From an uncultured bacterium (GTDB taxonomy: Bacteria; Bacillota; Clostridia; Lachnospirales; Lachnospiraceae): 64,000 nucleotides of DNA. The stretch lies in the NCBI GenBank assembly GCA_947381965.1, contig CANCXX010000006.1, positions 60,039 through 124,038 of the forward strand, in the 5' to 3' direction. Below the pieces are notes generated by a model. The model saw nothing but the letters and a program-made list of their open reading frames with translations. It searched no databases and had not been told where the DNA came from. Positions 36,056 to 45,368 of the stretch are shown in pieces. Numbering within the stretch: position 1 is the stretch's first letter; the number at the start of each line of letters is the position of its first letter. The position numbers and the translations under genes are program-made.

Positions 36056-37498
36056 ATGCTTACATTTAAAAAAGCCCTGCCAGAGGAAACCGGTATTCCC
36101 AGTGGCAGCATGATTCAGTTTATAAAAAGACTGGAAACACATCAGATTCCTATGCACAGTCTGCTGCTTTTACATCATGACAAGCTGATTTTTGAAGGTT
36201 ATTATGCCCCCTTAAAGGCGGAAAGTCTTCACCGGATGTTTTCCATCAGTAAAAGCTTTACCGCTGTGGGCATTGGACTGCTGGCTGAAGAAGGGAAACT
36301 TTGTCTTGATGATAGGATTGCTTCATATTTTCCTGAAAAGCTGCCTGAAAAAGTGCATCCCTGGGTTGCCTCCATGACCATAAGGGACATGCTTATGATG
36401 CGTTCCTGTCATGCTGCCACCACATACAAAGCCAATCCTGGTAAAGACTGGATAGAAAGTTTTTTTTCCACACCTCCCACACACCCTGCCGGCAGGATAT
36501 TTCACTATGATACCTCTTCCGCACACACCCTTTGCGCCCTTGTTGAAAAGTTATCCGGTATGTCTCTTTTAGATTATATAAAGAAAAAGCTGGATATCCT
36601 TGGATTTTCGGAAAGCTCCTATATGCTCAAAGACCCTTTTGGTGTTTCCATGGGAGGCTCCGGCCTGGTTGCCACTTCTCTTGATCTGATGAAGTTTGGC
36701 TATTTTATTGCCCATAGAGGATACGTATGCCACAGACAGCTTCTTTCGCCCTCTTTTATTGAAATGGCCATTTCCTGTTTAAGCGCCAACAGTGTTACAG
36801 CTCCCATTCCTGAAGAAGCCCATGGCTATGGCATGCAGTTCTGGCGTAATGGGAAAAATGGATTCACATGCTATGGAATGGGCGGCCAGCTTATTATCGT
36901 TCTTCCTGAATATGACTTAATCTGTGTTACTACTGCGGACACACAGGGAATTGGTGGCGGAAACCAGCAAATTTATGATGCCTTGTACGAAGAAATCCTT
37001 CCTAACATAGGTCAAAAAACCTTTTTGTGTCCAAAAAACGCCCAAAAGCTAAATGAAACAATATCCACCCTGAAAATTAAACCCCTTACCAGTTATCTTG
37101 CTCCAGAAGCAGCCTGTCATATAAATGGCCAGACATTTTATGTACAAAATGAAAATACGAAATTTGCAAGTTTAACCTTACACTTAAAAAAAATTCCCGA
37201 CAGCCAGACATCTATCGGGAACTTAAGCTTTATTTATTCAAAAAAAGAATATAGTTTTTCATTTGGTATAGGATTTATGGAAACAGGTTTCTTTCCCATA
37301 TACAATTTATACTATGCCGCCAGCGGCGCCTGGCTTACAGATGGCACACTGCATATCAAGGTACACATAATTGACTCCTATGTAGGAAGTATCCATTTCC
37401 AATTTTCATTTGGACATAATGACCTTGTTTTATTTATGCGGAAACAGGAAGAAAGCCTTTTTCAGGAATTTACCGGACATCTTTACTGCACAATTTGA
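36056..37498 (+). CDS. serine hydrolase of the beta-lactamase/PBP4* family
   Basis: 480-residue protein without a signal peptide, so probably cytoplasmic. The catalytic SxxK is S63-ISK66 (MFSISKSFT). The second-motif tyrosine is in FHYDTSSAH, and the third motif is GMGGQ in place of HxG/KTG. These are class C-like esterase or D-peptidase folds; the substrate is not predictable. The last ~150 residues form a separate beta-rich tail. AGGAG lies nine bases before the ATG. Its 3' end overlaps the convergent diguanylate cyclase gene by 16 bases, with no terminator between them. Confidence 0.85.
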   Translation: MLTFKKALPEETGIPSGSMIQFIKRLETHQIPMHSLLLLHHDKLIFEGYYAPLKAESLHRMFSISKSFTAVGIGLLAEEGKLCLDDRIASYFPEKLPEKVHPWVASMTIRDMLMMRSCHAATTYKANPGKDWIESFFSTPPTHPAGRIFHYDTSSAHTLCALVEKLSGMSLLDYIKKKLDILGFSESSYMLKDPFGVSMGGSGLVATSLDLMKFGYFIAHRGYVCHRQLLSPSFIEMAISCLSANSVTAPIPEEAHGYGMQFWRNGKNGFTCYGMGGQLIIVLPEYDLICVTTADTQGIGGGNQQIYDALYEEILPNIGQKTFLCPKNAQKLNETISTLKIKPLTSYLAPEAACHINGQTFYVQNENTKFASLTLHLKKIPDSQTSIGNLSFIYSKKEYSFSFGIGFMETGFFPIYNLYYAASGAWLTDGTLHIKVHIIDSYVGSIHFQFSFGHNDLVLFMRKQEESLFQEFTGHLYCTI

Positions 37499-38772
37499 TT
37501 CCGCCCGCTGTTTTTTCCATAATATAACCGTGTATCGGCATTTTTGATGATATGGTTGATTTTTTCTTCATTCCCTTCAACTATGCCGAAAGTCATGGTA
37601 ATACTGATATCTTTCTCCTCCTGGTAGCTGATTTTAGTACTCCGTATGCTTTCCATCAGTTGCTCCAAATGCTGCACTGCCCGGTTTAAACGGCAACGCT
37701 CGTAAACCAAAAGAAATTCTTCGCCGCCCCATCTGGCGACAAATCCCTTTCCTTCCATATGCTCTTTTAATTGCTGTGCCACCTCCCGAAGCACCACATC
37801 CCCGCATTCATGACCATATGTATCATTCACACGCTTAAAGTAATCAATATCACCTATCACAACACAATAGGGAACCTGTGACTTTACATAATTATATTGT
37901 GTTTTTAATAACAGCTTTTCCCCATTTCGTCTATTATTAAGCCCAGTCAAAATATCCTGCTCCACCAATCCCCGGAGAGACTTCTGCATTCTTATTACAT
38001 GCTTCCCCATCTCTCCAATCTCATCGCTCCGTTTTAAGACAGATGAATCAAGTTCAGCATGAAGCTCTCCGCCCGAAATTTTGCCAAGGAAAGTTTCTAT
38101 CTCCCGGATTGCACCAACCATTTTTTTGGATACGCTTATTGTAAACCACCCTGCCACAATTATTGCAAAAAAAGCCAGCCACAAAATAGGCTTTACCACA
38201 TCCCGAACAAGTCCCTCCACATCAGACGAAGATTTTCCTGCAAAAATCATTCCCACACAGTCGCCATCAGAATTTTTTAAAGGAGCATAATATGCAAAGT
38301 AATAATCTGATTCATTAATAGATACCCGTGAATAAAATGCTTCTTCCTTTCCTTCCAGCACTTCCTTCGTCACCTCGTCACTTGCCAGAGTGCCATTCAT
38401 ACGGTGCCCCCGGTTATCCATAATGGTAGTTACTGCCCGGACATTCTGGCAGAAGAAAGTCACATCTACACCTGTTTTCCGCTTTACTTCATCTATAACA
38501 CCATAATGGCCGTCTATCTGGTATTCGCCTTTAAACAGATATTCCTTTCCGTCTTTTTGTATAATATGATAATCGCCTTCATACAGATTGTCGTATACTA
38601 ACAGTACAATACTGCATAAGTCTTTCAGCCCCTGCTTTACTTCTTCATTCACGGAATCTGCAAATCTATTTGTACTGAATATGGTTATCAATAATGCAAG
38701 CAGCAAAATTGGCAGAATCGCGATTTTAAGCAGTGACCAGTACAAGCTGTTACGCTTAATGTGATCCATCAT
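37483..38772 (-). CDS. membrane diguanylate cyclase (sCache-HAMP-GGDEF)
   Basis: 429 residues from ATG 38772 (GGAGG five bases upstream; the next ATG at 38769 is also possible). A first membrane segment at about residues 12-34 and a second at about 200-222 enclose a single-Cache sensor domain (VTFFCQNVRAVTTI, FYSRVSINESDYYFAYYAPL). HAMP then leads to a GGDEF domain with an intact active site (RWGGEEF) and the upstream DIDYFKRVNDTYGHECGD loop split across the substrate site. It makes c-di-GMP from two GTP. It is the last gene of the hybrid transporter-like unit, 34 bases past the preceding lipoprotein, so its sensor may report on that system. Confidence 0.92.
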   Translation of the reverse strand: MMDHIKRNSLYWSLLKIAILPILLLALLITIFSTNRFADSVNEEVKQGLKDLCSIVLLVYDNLYEGDYHIIQKDGKEYLFKGEYQIDGHYGVIDEVKRKTGVDVTFFCQNVRAVTTIMDNRGHRMNGTLASDEVTKEVLEGKEEAFYSRVSINESDYYFAYYAPLKNSDGDCVGMIFAGKSSSDVEGLVRDVVKPILWLAFFAIIVAGWFTISVSKKMVGAIREIETFLGKISGGELHAELDSSVLKRSDEIGEMGKHVIRMQKSLRGLVEQDILTGLNNRRNGEKLLLKTQYNYVKSQVPYCVVIGDIDYFKRVNDTYGHECGDVVLREVAQQLKEHMEGKGFVARWGGEEFLLVYERCRLNRAVQHLEQLMESIRSTKISYQEEKDISITMTFGIVEGNEEKINHIIKNADTRLYYGKNSGRNQIVQ

Positions 38773-38805
38773 GTACGCCTCCTGCAAATAGGATTATCTT
38801 ACACT

Positions 38806-41118
38806 TTACCTATTTTCATTCACATAAATCTGTACTCTGCTCTGAATAATGCCTGCCACATCCCTGACACTCTTCTGTCCGGCAAAATAGGGAGCTGCTT
38901 CTTCATTAATAATATTAAATAAAGCCTCGTCAAATTTATATACCTGTGTAAAACTGTAAAGCTGTTCCTTTAGTTCTTCTGTCTCCTGGGCTGTCATTGG
39001 AGGGATAACGATTTCCACACCGCTTATATAATAAGTGTCATCATACTCTACCTTTTCATTGTTCTCATCCATATAATATGGCTTTTCCATTGCCCTTGCT
39101 GCCAGTTTATCCAAACATTTAATGCTTATGGGAAGGCCATAAATATTTTCCTGATACTCATCCTGCAAAAACACTCTTAAAAACTCCCACGCGCCTTCTT
39201 TGCATTTTGATTTTGATGAAAGGGCAAGTTGCTGTCCCGGCTGGATTACTGAACCCTCCCCGTTAAAGGATGGGAATCCTATCATAGTAACTTTTTCCCC
39301 AAAGGTACCCTTTTCCGTGTAACTATATCCTCTGAAATCACCTATACTTGTGGCAAGTGCAAGAACCTTTCCCTCCCGCCACATACTTTCATAATTATTC
39401 CAGTATTCATCTTCTATCCATATATCGTTGTTTATCTCTTCCGGGAAAGTGCTGATAAACTCCAGCATCTGAATAAATTCATCGGAATTAAAATTACAGC
39501 TTCCTTTTTCCCAGTCAATAAATTGATTTCCCGACATGGTAATACATCGTTCCATCATTTCATTTCGCGTTACATCTGCCAGAAACTGTGTTCCTTCCGG
39601 CTTTGATGCCAGCAAGTCCTTCACTTCCTGCACGGTCCACCCGCGCTCATTCCCCACATCAGCCGTTTTAGCCATAATGGTAAGTAATGTATAAGATGGC
39701 ACAAGAGTATAAAGCTTTCCGTCCACAGAAAAGGCTTCTATAATATTAGGCATAAACCCATTAATGTCCAACGCGCTGTCTTGCTCTATATAGGGTTTTA
39801 AATCTTCAAATAGTTTTTTATTAATATAACTGTCAACAGGCATTGCATCGTCCAGAAGAATAATATCTGGTATCTTTCCGGATACAATGTCTGTATTTAA
39901 TTGCTTAACACCGGCTTTATAGTCATCTTCCGTACTATAAAGAGAAGCATAGTCCAAAATTGAGATCCTGTATGCTTCATTTGATTTATTAAACTTTACC
40001 GCTTCCCGGCGCACATTCCAGTCGGTATATGCCATAGCAAGGGTAATCTCCTGTCTTTCTTTCACTTCCTCCGGAGGAACCTTCGTAAACTTTGCAAGTA
40101 CCCTTTCCCCGTCTTCCGGATCATCATACATTGCCAGTAATTCTTTGTCAGTAATTCCCATTACCTGATAGAGATTATAAAAATCAAAATCCGAATCAAT
40201 ATAGCTCATTAGCTGGGTTTTATCTGCATCCCCCAGATTATAGCCATATAGCCCATACATATTAACCAGATATAAATCATATCCTACCCCCGGATAAAAA
40301 GAATACTCATAAGAAACACCAGAAATTGTATATTCTTCCCCAAAGGTACCTTTTTCCAAATCCACTGTGGCAAGAGAAATTCCCGTGTCACCATAAATAA
40401 CTGCTATTGTTTTGCCATCAATCGTATTAATGTAATCTGCTCTTTCCAGCTCCTCACGTTCTGAAAATACTTCCAATAAATTTCCATCCATGTCAAACTT
40501 CAGCAAATTTCCATAAATAATCAAGTAAATTGCTTTTCCCTGGTTGAAAATAAAATTATTAATATAAAGATATCCATTTTCTTCCTGTAGTTTTTTTATT
40601 TCTGATATTTCATTCAAGTATACAGAATAAGCTTCCTCCCCCTGCATATTCATCTTTGTGAGATAATAATCCTCAACATATTCTTCTGTGCCTTCTCCAT
40701 CAATTGATTCCTCTGTCTCTGATCCTGTACCACTTATCTGACGGGACACACTCTTTATACCATAAAGATTTCCCTCGCTGTCCATATTAATCCAGTTAAA
40801 ACTGGTATCTGATTCGAAAGCAATACTATAATTTTTTTCTGTGGCCCCCTCTTTGCCTATTTTATAAAGAAGAACCGTGTTATTTCCTTCTTCATTCCAG
40901 CTGTAACCGTAGCCATATATATCATCTCCAACCCGGAACAGGCGGTTTATCTGTTCATCCACCCCAAGCCCCAGATCAATCTCTGATGCCTTATATACAT
41001 AATCCTTTGACGCAATATTGCCTGCTTTTTCACTTCCTTCCTCCTTCTTGTCTCCACATCCTGAAAGACACAGGAATGTAAGCAAACATATTGCCAAAAC
41101 AATTCGAAACTTTTTCAT
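38806..41118 (-). CDS. two-part solute-binding lipoprotein B (propeller-like N-half)
   Basis: 770 residues from ATG 41118 (GAGGGGG upstream; the frame to 41136 begins at a TTG without a site). The signal peptide ends in the lipobox LCLSGC. Residues ~60-370 carry repeated beta-strand units (DSEGNLYGIKS, LYGYNLGD) that look like a beta-propeller. From about residue 380 a family 1 solute-binding domain follows (ITLAMAYTDWNVRREAVKFN, VIQPGQQLALSSKSKCKEGA). The end IQSRVQIYVNENR is nearly identical to that of the paralogue at 46325-48598. Such length is about twice that of a normal binding protein. The ligand is unknown. Confidence 0.85.
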   Translation of the reverse strand: MKKFRIVLAICLLTFLCLSGCGDKKEEGSEKAGNIASKDYVYKASEIDLGLGVDEQINRLFRVGDDIYGYGYSWNEEGNNTVLLYKIGKEGATEKNYSIAFESDTSFNWINMDSEGNLYGIKSVSRQISGTGSETEESIDGEGTEEYVEDYYLTKMNMQGEEAYSVYLNEISEIKKLQEENGYLYINNFIFNQGKAIYLIIYGNLLKFDMDGNLLEVFSEREELERADYINTIDGKTIAVIYGDTGISLATVDLEKGTFGEEYTISGVSYEYSFYPGVGYDLYLVNMYGLYGYNLGDADKTQLMSYIDSDFDFYNLYQVMGITDKELLAMYDDPEDGERVLAKFTKVPPEEVKERQEITLAMAYTDWNVRREAVKFNKSNEAYRISILDYASLYSTEDDYKAGVKQLNTDIVSGKIPDIILLDDAMPVDSYINKKLFEDLKPYIEQDSALDINGFMPNIIEAFSVDGKLYTLVPSYTLLTIMAKTADVGNERGWTVQEVKDLLASKPEGTQFLADVTRNEMMERCITMSGNQFIDWEKGSCNFNSDEFIQMLEFISTFPEEINNDIWIEDEYWNNYESMWREGKVLALATSIGDFRGYSYTEKGTFGEKVTMIGFPSFNGEGSVIQPGQQLALSSKSKCKEGAWEFLRVFLQDEYQENIYGLPISIKCLDKLAARAMEKPYYMDENNEKVEYDDTYYISGVEIVIPPMTAQETEELKEQLYSFTQVYKFDEALFNIINEEAAPYFAGQKSVRDVAGIIQSRVQIYVNENR

Positions 41119-41187
41119 ACAACCCCCTCGCTCCAATTAAGACAGCAAATCCATACCTAAAGCGCTGTTTTCCTATTTACACCTTTT

Positions 41188-42288
41188 TTAAAAATGCTCC
41201 CACTTATCTTTCTCCCCTTGTATTTTCCGCACCACTTTATCTTTACTGTCTAATATAAAATTACCCACGTCTTTCCACGTAAAACTTCTGTTTCTCCATT
41301 TTGATACCAGAAAAGCGGTGATAATTATTACAGGAACCATTAAAAACAAAAACTGGAATAAGAATACCATTGCTTTCACATCTTCCCACCCCCGCGCTAT
41401 ATTTTCCCAATAGGGAAATTTCACGGCTGCATTCTGCATGGATCTGGTTCCATAATTAAGAATAACAGGAATTAAGGATTCAGGCAAGTAACGGGAAGAA
41501 TTTTCTACAACAATCATATGATTTTCTTCCACTCCCAGCTTTTCCTTCACACAGTTATAGACAAAACCTTTTACCGGATTAGGTGCAGTCACTTCATAGA
41601 CACTGATGCCATCACTTTCCCCATATGCAGAGAGACTTTCATGGGACATATAGACAATTGTCTTGTCAAGTCCGGCATTTTCTGCAAACCTGCCCTCCTG
41701 TCTTTTTACCACACCAGACACATAATGAGGAACTCCCCCAATCATCAAGCTCATTCCTGCAATATCACTGGAGCCAAACAGCTGCCATGCAGCATCTTCA
41801 TCCAAAACAACAAAGTCTTTCATCAGGTCATTCCCTGAAAAATATCCGCCTGATACCAGCTGCAGTGGGTGAAACAGAAAAAAATCACCGCCGATGCCAA
41901 CTGCTGAAGCCTCAAGTTTTCCCTTCTCGCTCACCAATGTAGCTGTGCCAAGAGAACTGTAGGCATCAATAAACAGTCTTTTGCCGTTTTCTCCGCCCTG
42001 TTCATCTGCAGGCAAAACCTCCAGCAGGCTTTGTTCCAGCTGTCTTTCAAAGCTTATAATTTTAAATTCGTCCATTTCCACATTTTCCGCCAGAAAGCAG
42101 CTTATCTGGGCACTGCCACCCTCCGGGTCCCAGCGGGAAGCCGCCTGCTGATCAATTAATCCTTTTACCATGTGACTGGACCATATCGTTAATATAATAA
42201 ATATGATAAGGGACAAAATTGTGATAAGAGAAAACACTACCTGCTTTATTGTTAACCCATGTATCCAATCCCTGATCCTCACAGCCAT
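41188..42288 (-). CDS. MacB-like extracytoplasmic-domain membrane protein without FtsX core
   Basis: 366 residues, AGGAGG seven bases before the ATG. One membrane segment at about residues 17-40, then a ~260-residue extracytoplasmic region that resembles the MacB periplasmic core domain (VSGGYFSGNDLMKDFVVLDE, AWQLFGSSDIAGMSLMIGG, HYVSGVVKRQEGRFAE), then one segment at about 305-330 and a short basic tail. Normal MacB/FtsX proteins have four membrane segments and a partner ATPase; both are missing. It lies between the HlyD-type adaptor and binding lipoprotein B, which hints at a trans-envelope complex. Function unknown. Confidence 0.75.
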   Translation of the reverse strand: MAVRIRDWIHGLTIKQVVFSLITILSLIIFIILTIWSSHMVKGLIDQQAASRWDPEGGSAQISCFLAENVEMDEFKIISFERQLEQSLLEVLPADEQGGENGKRLFIDAYSSLGTATLVSEKGKLEASAVGIGGDFFLFHPLQLVSGGYFSGNDLMKDFVVLDEDAAWQLFGSSDIAGMSLMIGGVPHYVSGVVKRQEGRFAENAGLDKTIVYMSHESLSAYGESDGISVYEVTAPNPVKGFVYNCVKEKLGVEENHMIVVENSSRYLPESLIPVILNYGTRSMQNAAVKFPYWENIARGWEDVKAMVFLFQFLFLMVPVIIITAFLVSKWRNRSFTWKDVGNFILDSKDKVVRKIQGEKDKWEHF

Positions 42289-42329
42289 AGATTTCCTCCT
42301 TTCTTCCCCTATCCTAAATACTGTTTCCT

Positions 42330-44372
42330 TTACGACTCATTCAGCCTGACCTGTTTTCCTGCTTCCACGGGTTTTGTGGATGTGGTGATTACATATTCAT
42401 ATCCATAAAGACCTGCTGATATGGCTGTATTGTTATCATCTGAAGCCAGAACCTCCACGTCTACCCTTGTGGCAATATAACGGGTACGGAGAGGACTACT
42501 TTTAGACTCCACTATCAGTATAAACTTGCCATTATTATCCTCCCTAACGGCACTGTTAGGAACCACAAACTCATATTCACTGCTCCGCTGTCCAATAGAA
42601 ATGTTAAGCGCCTGTCCTTCCTGAATGCTGGACCCGCTTACATTAAATTCCAGCAGCTTATTCTTTCCCGGATTGTTGGGATCCGGCTTTATAGCTGACA
42701 AGATTGCCTGTACATCATCATAATACCAGGAATTTTGCAATTCCGCCGTATCACCCACCTGTACTTTTTTCGCCTGCTCATTGGTAACAGAGATAGACAT
42801 GGTATAACCTTTTCCCTCTACCTGCAAAACTGCCGCCTCTTTTTCCGGCTCTGTAGTTTCTCCTGCGGTATAAGCAAGGGAGGTTACTGTTCCAGCCACA
42901 GGCGCCGTAATGGTGGAGCCAACAGATTTTTCTTTCAGTTTTGCTATTTCTGCCCTTTTATCAGCTATATCCCTGTTTGCTTTGGATAAATCAAGCTCCG
43001 CGTTAATGTCTTCTGATAATTCTGTCTGCTCTGTTTTTAACAGATCATAGACAGCCTTGGCATTGTCAAGGGCTGCCTGGGCGTTGGCAATTCGGTTTTG
43101 ATAAACCACCGATGCCTGTTTATTGGCATTATTTTTATCTGTAAGGTTCCTGTCTGCCTGTTCCAGTTTTGCCTTGGCATCCTTCACGCTGTCCCCCGGC
43201 GTGTAAACCATTGCATTTATTTCCGCTAAACTCGACTGAAGGTCCTGTAATTCCTTTTCTCTTCTTGCAAGCTCCGACTCGTTGCTTGCATGGGTATTTA
43301 ACTGAGAAGACGCTTCATTTACCAGTCTTACCGCTACCTCGTACTGACTTACAGCAGCGTCATAGTCACGCAAAAGGAAACTAAAATCTTCCTGTTTGTT
43401 GTTTTCCTCTATCCATTTTTTTAAATCATTTATATTGTCACCTATATTTGGATTTCCATTTTCTGGTTTATTGACTGCAGATTGAATTGCCTTCAATTTA
43501 TTTTGTATTTCGTCTTTCGCCGCTTCTCTTTGCTGAATATATACATCAATCCCCCCTGCTACATAATCTATTCCTCCCTGTCCGTCGTCTTTACCTGTTA
43601 CTGAGCCGGTAATACTCTCCGCCTTATCTATTAACGTTTTCAAATCAGTAATCTGCTTTTGTTTTTCTGTAATTTGGTAATTTATATCTGCCACCATTTC
43701 CGTCTTCATTCTGTTAAAGGCGGCCTCTGCATTTGCTTCCTCTGTCTCCGCATTTGAAAGAGCAGATGAAGCCAGTGACTTCTCATTTTCCTCCGGAATG
43801 GTATTTACACTGGCATTGTTTTCATTAACCGTGCTCTGCAATGTCAGACTGTTCACTACATCCTGACATTCCTTAACCCGCGCTTCCGCTTCATTCAGAC
43901 GCGCCTGCATATCTGTCACCATGGCCTGATAGGAACCAAAATTATCTGTTCTGCCGCTTGCCACCTTTTCGATAATTTCCGGAGATACAGTACTCCCAAA
44001 GAGACCTTTCATATAATTAAGCTCCAACTCCTCCAGTTCATCCTGCGCTTTTTTTAATTCTTCGCTGTCTGTATCTTCAAGGTAATACAAGACCTGGTCC
44101 TTTTCCACTGTGTCACCCTGCTTTACCGCCACCGATGCAATCACCCGTGACTCTTTAACCATAACCTTATAAGGGTCCGTAGCCTCCACATTTCCGGTTC
44201 CCCTTACCTTGGCTGTAATAGAGCCGCTCTGCACATATTGTGTTGCCACTTCAGGCAATGAATAATTCATAATTGTATTTGAAAAAAAGGTAAGTAACAG
44301 CATAATCGTTAAAAACACAATTGCCGCGTTCTTTACCCACTCTCTCTTCTTTTTCCCTTCTTTTTCATTCAT
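42330..44372 (-). CDS. HlyD-type membrane fusion protein with long coiled coil
   Basis: 680 residues from ATG 44372; a GTG at 44381 is an alternative. One N-terminal membrane anchor (about residues 12-32) is followed by a first beta-barrel/lipoyl half (SGSITAKVRGTGNVEATDPY). A very long helical hairpin spans about residues 100-465, rich in Ala, Glu, Gln and Lys. The second lipoyl half (GSTITAPVAGTVTSLAY) and adaptor beta domains complete it. Such adaptors normally work with ABC exporters such as MacB. Here it is encoded in one unit with importer-type permeases, which is unusual. The hairpin is much longer than in typical Gram-positive adaptors. Confidence 0.88.
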   Translation of the reverse strand: MNEKEGKKKREWVKNAAIVFLTIMLLLTFFSNTIMNYSLPEVATQYVQSGSITAKVRGTGNVEATDPYKVMVKESRVIASVAVKQGDTVEKDQVLYYLEDTDSEELKKAQDELEELELNYMKGLFGSTVSPEIIEKVASGRTDNFGSYQAMVTDMQARLNEAEARVKECQDVVNSLTLQSTVNENNASVNTIPEENEKSLASSALSNAETEEANAEAAFNRMKTEMVADINYQITEKQKQITDLKTLIDKAESITGSVTGKDDGQGGIDYVAGGIDVYIQQREAAKDEIQNKLKAIQSAVNKPENGNPNIGDNINDLKKWIEENNKQEDFSFLLRDYDAAVSQYEVAVRLVNEASSQLNTHASNESELARREKELQDLQSSLAEINAMVYTPGDSVKDAKAKLEQADRNLTDKNNANKQASVVYQNRIANAQAALDNAKAVYDLLKTEQTELSEDINAELDLSKANRDIADKRAEIAKLKEKSVGSTITAPVAGTVTSLAYTAGETTEPEKEAAVLQVEGKGYTMSISVTNEQAKKVQVGDTAELQNSWYYDDVQAILSAIKPDPNNPGKNKLLEFNVSGSSIQEGQALNISIGQRSSEYEFVVPNSAVREDNNGKFILIVESKSSPLRTRYIATRVDVEVLASDDNNTAISAGLYGYEYVITTSTKPVEAGKQVRLNES

Positions 44373-44396
44373 ACTCTCCACCCTTGCCTTTCCATT

Positions 44397-45368
44397 TTAT
44401 CCTTTAATACCACCCTGATAAGTAATTCCCTCTACCAGATAATCTTCCCCATACAAAAATACCAGTATCGGCGGCACCATATAAATCGTAGCAACCGCAA
44501 ACGCCAGTCCAATCTCCCCCGCATTGATTTTGGAAAGAAATACGGAAAGGGGATGTTTTTCCTGGTCCGCCAGCAAAATAAGAGGCTGTTCCACCATATT
44601 CCAGTAATCAATAAATATTAAAATTGCAATAGAACACATAGCTCCTTTACATAGAGGCATACATATGCGCCTGAATATCTGCCATTCCCCTGCCCCGTCA
44701 ATCTGCGCTGCCTCCATAACCGCAACCGGAATCCTCCGCATATATTTTGTAAGCAGATAAACTGCAAAAGGTGAAAAAATTCCTGGCAGCCATATTGCCC
44801 AATTGGTGTCATATATGTGAAGCCACTGGGATACCAAATAGTTGGGTACCAGCGTTACCTGATAAGGCATCAGCATCAATATAATATATACAAAAAAAAT
44901 AATTTCCTTGATCCGTCCCCGGAATCTGGTAAACCCAAAGGAGGCTCCTGCCGCCACAAGAAGCTGAAAAGCTACAATTGGAACAACAAGTATCACTGAA
45001 TTCCAAAACTTAAATAAATACTCCGGGCTTTTAAGCAAAACCGTAAGATACTGGCTAAAAGATACCATATCAGGAATAAACTTTAAGTTCACCTTCTCTG
45101 AAATATATACTTTCCCGCCTGTATCTGAAGTGGCAAACACTTGTCCATAATTGGCTGAAATCTCTGATGCAGACATAAAGGAATTCGTTACTGTAAGTAT
45201 AATAGGTAAAAGAAAAAGAACTGCAAAACAAGCCGCAAACATGGTTGCCAAGGAAATCCTGACAAGTTCCCGTGCATGCTTTATCTTCTTTTTTCTTTTA
45301 ACGCTTTTACTCCATTTTTCCAAATCTGCGTTATTATCTGTCTGTTTTTTGTCAAGGTGTATTATCAT
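44397..45368 (-). CDS. carbohydrate-type ABC permease (MalG type)
   Basis: 323 residues with six hydrophobic segments. The EAA loop reads VMEAAQIDGAGEWQIFRRICMP. A long N-terminal cytoplasmic part is basic, and there is an unusually large first extracytoplasmic loop of about 55 residues (NYGQVFATSDTGGKVYISEK) compared with standard MalG proteins. The ATG overlaps the partner's stop (ATGA), so the two are translationally coupled. Follows the MalF-type gene; no ATPase in the unit. Confidence 0.88.
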   Translation of the reverse strand: MIIHLDKKQTDNNADLEKWSKSVKRKKKIKHARELVRISLATMFAACFAVLFLLPIILTVTNSFMSASEISANYGQVFATSDTGGKVYISEKVNLKFIPDMVSFSQYLTVLLKSPEYLFKFWNSVILVVPIVAFQLLVAAGASFGFTRFRGRIKEIIFFVYIILMLMPYQVTLVPNYLVSQWLHIYDTNWAIWLPGIFSPFAVYLLTKYMRRIPVAVMEAAQIDGAGEWQIFRRICMPLCKGAMCSIAILIFIDYWNMVEQPLILLADQEKHPLSVFLSKINAGEIGLAFAVATIYMVPPILVFLYGEDYLVEGITYQGGIKG

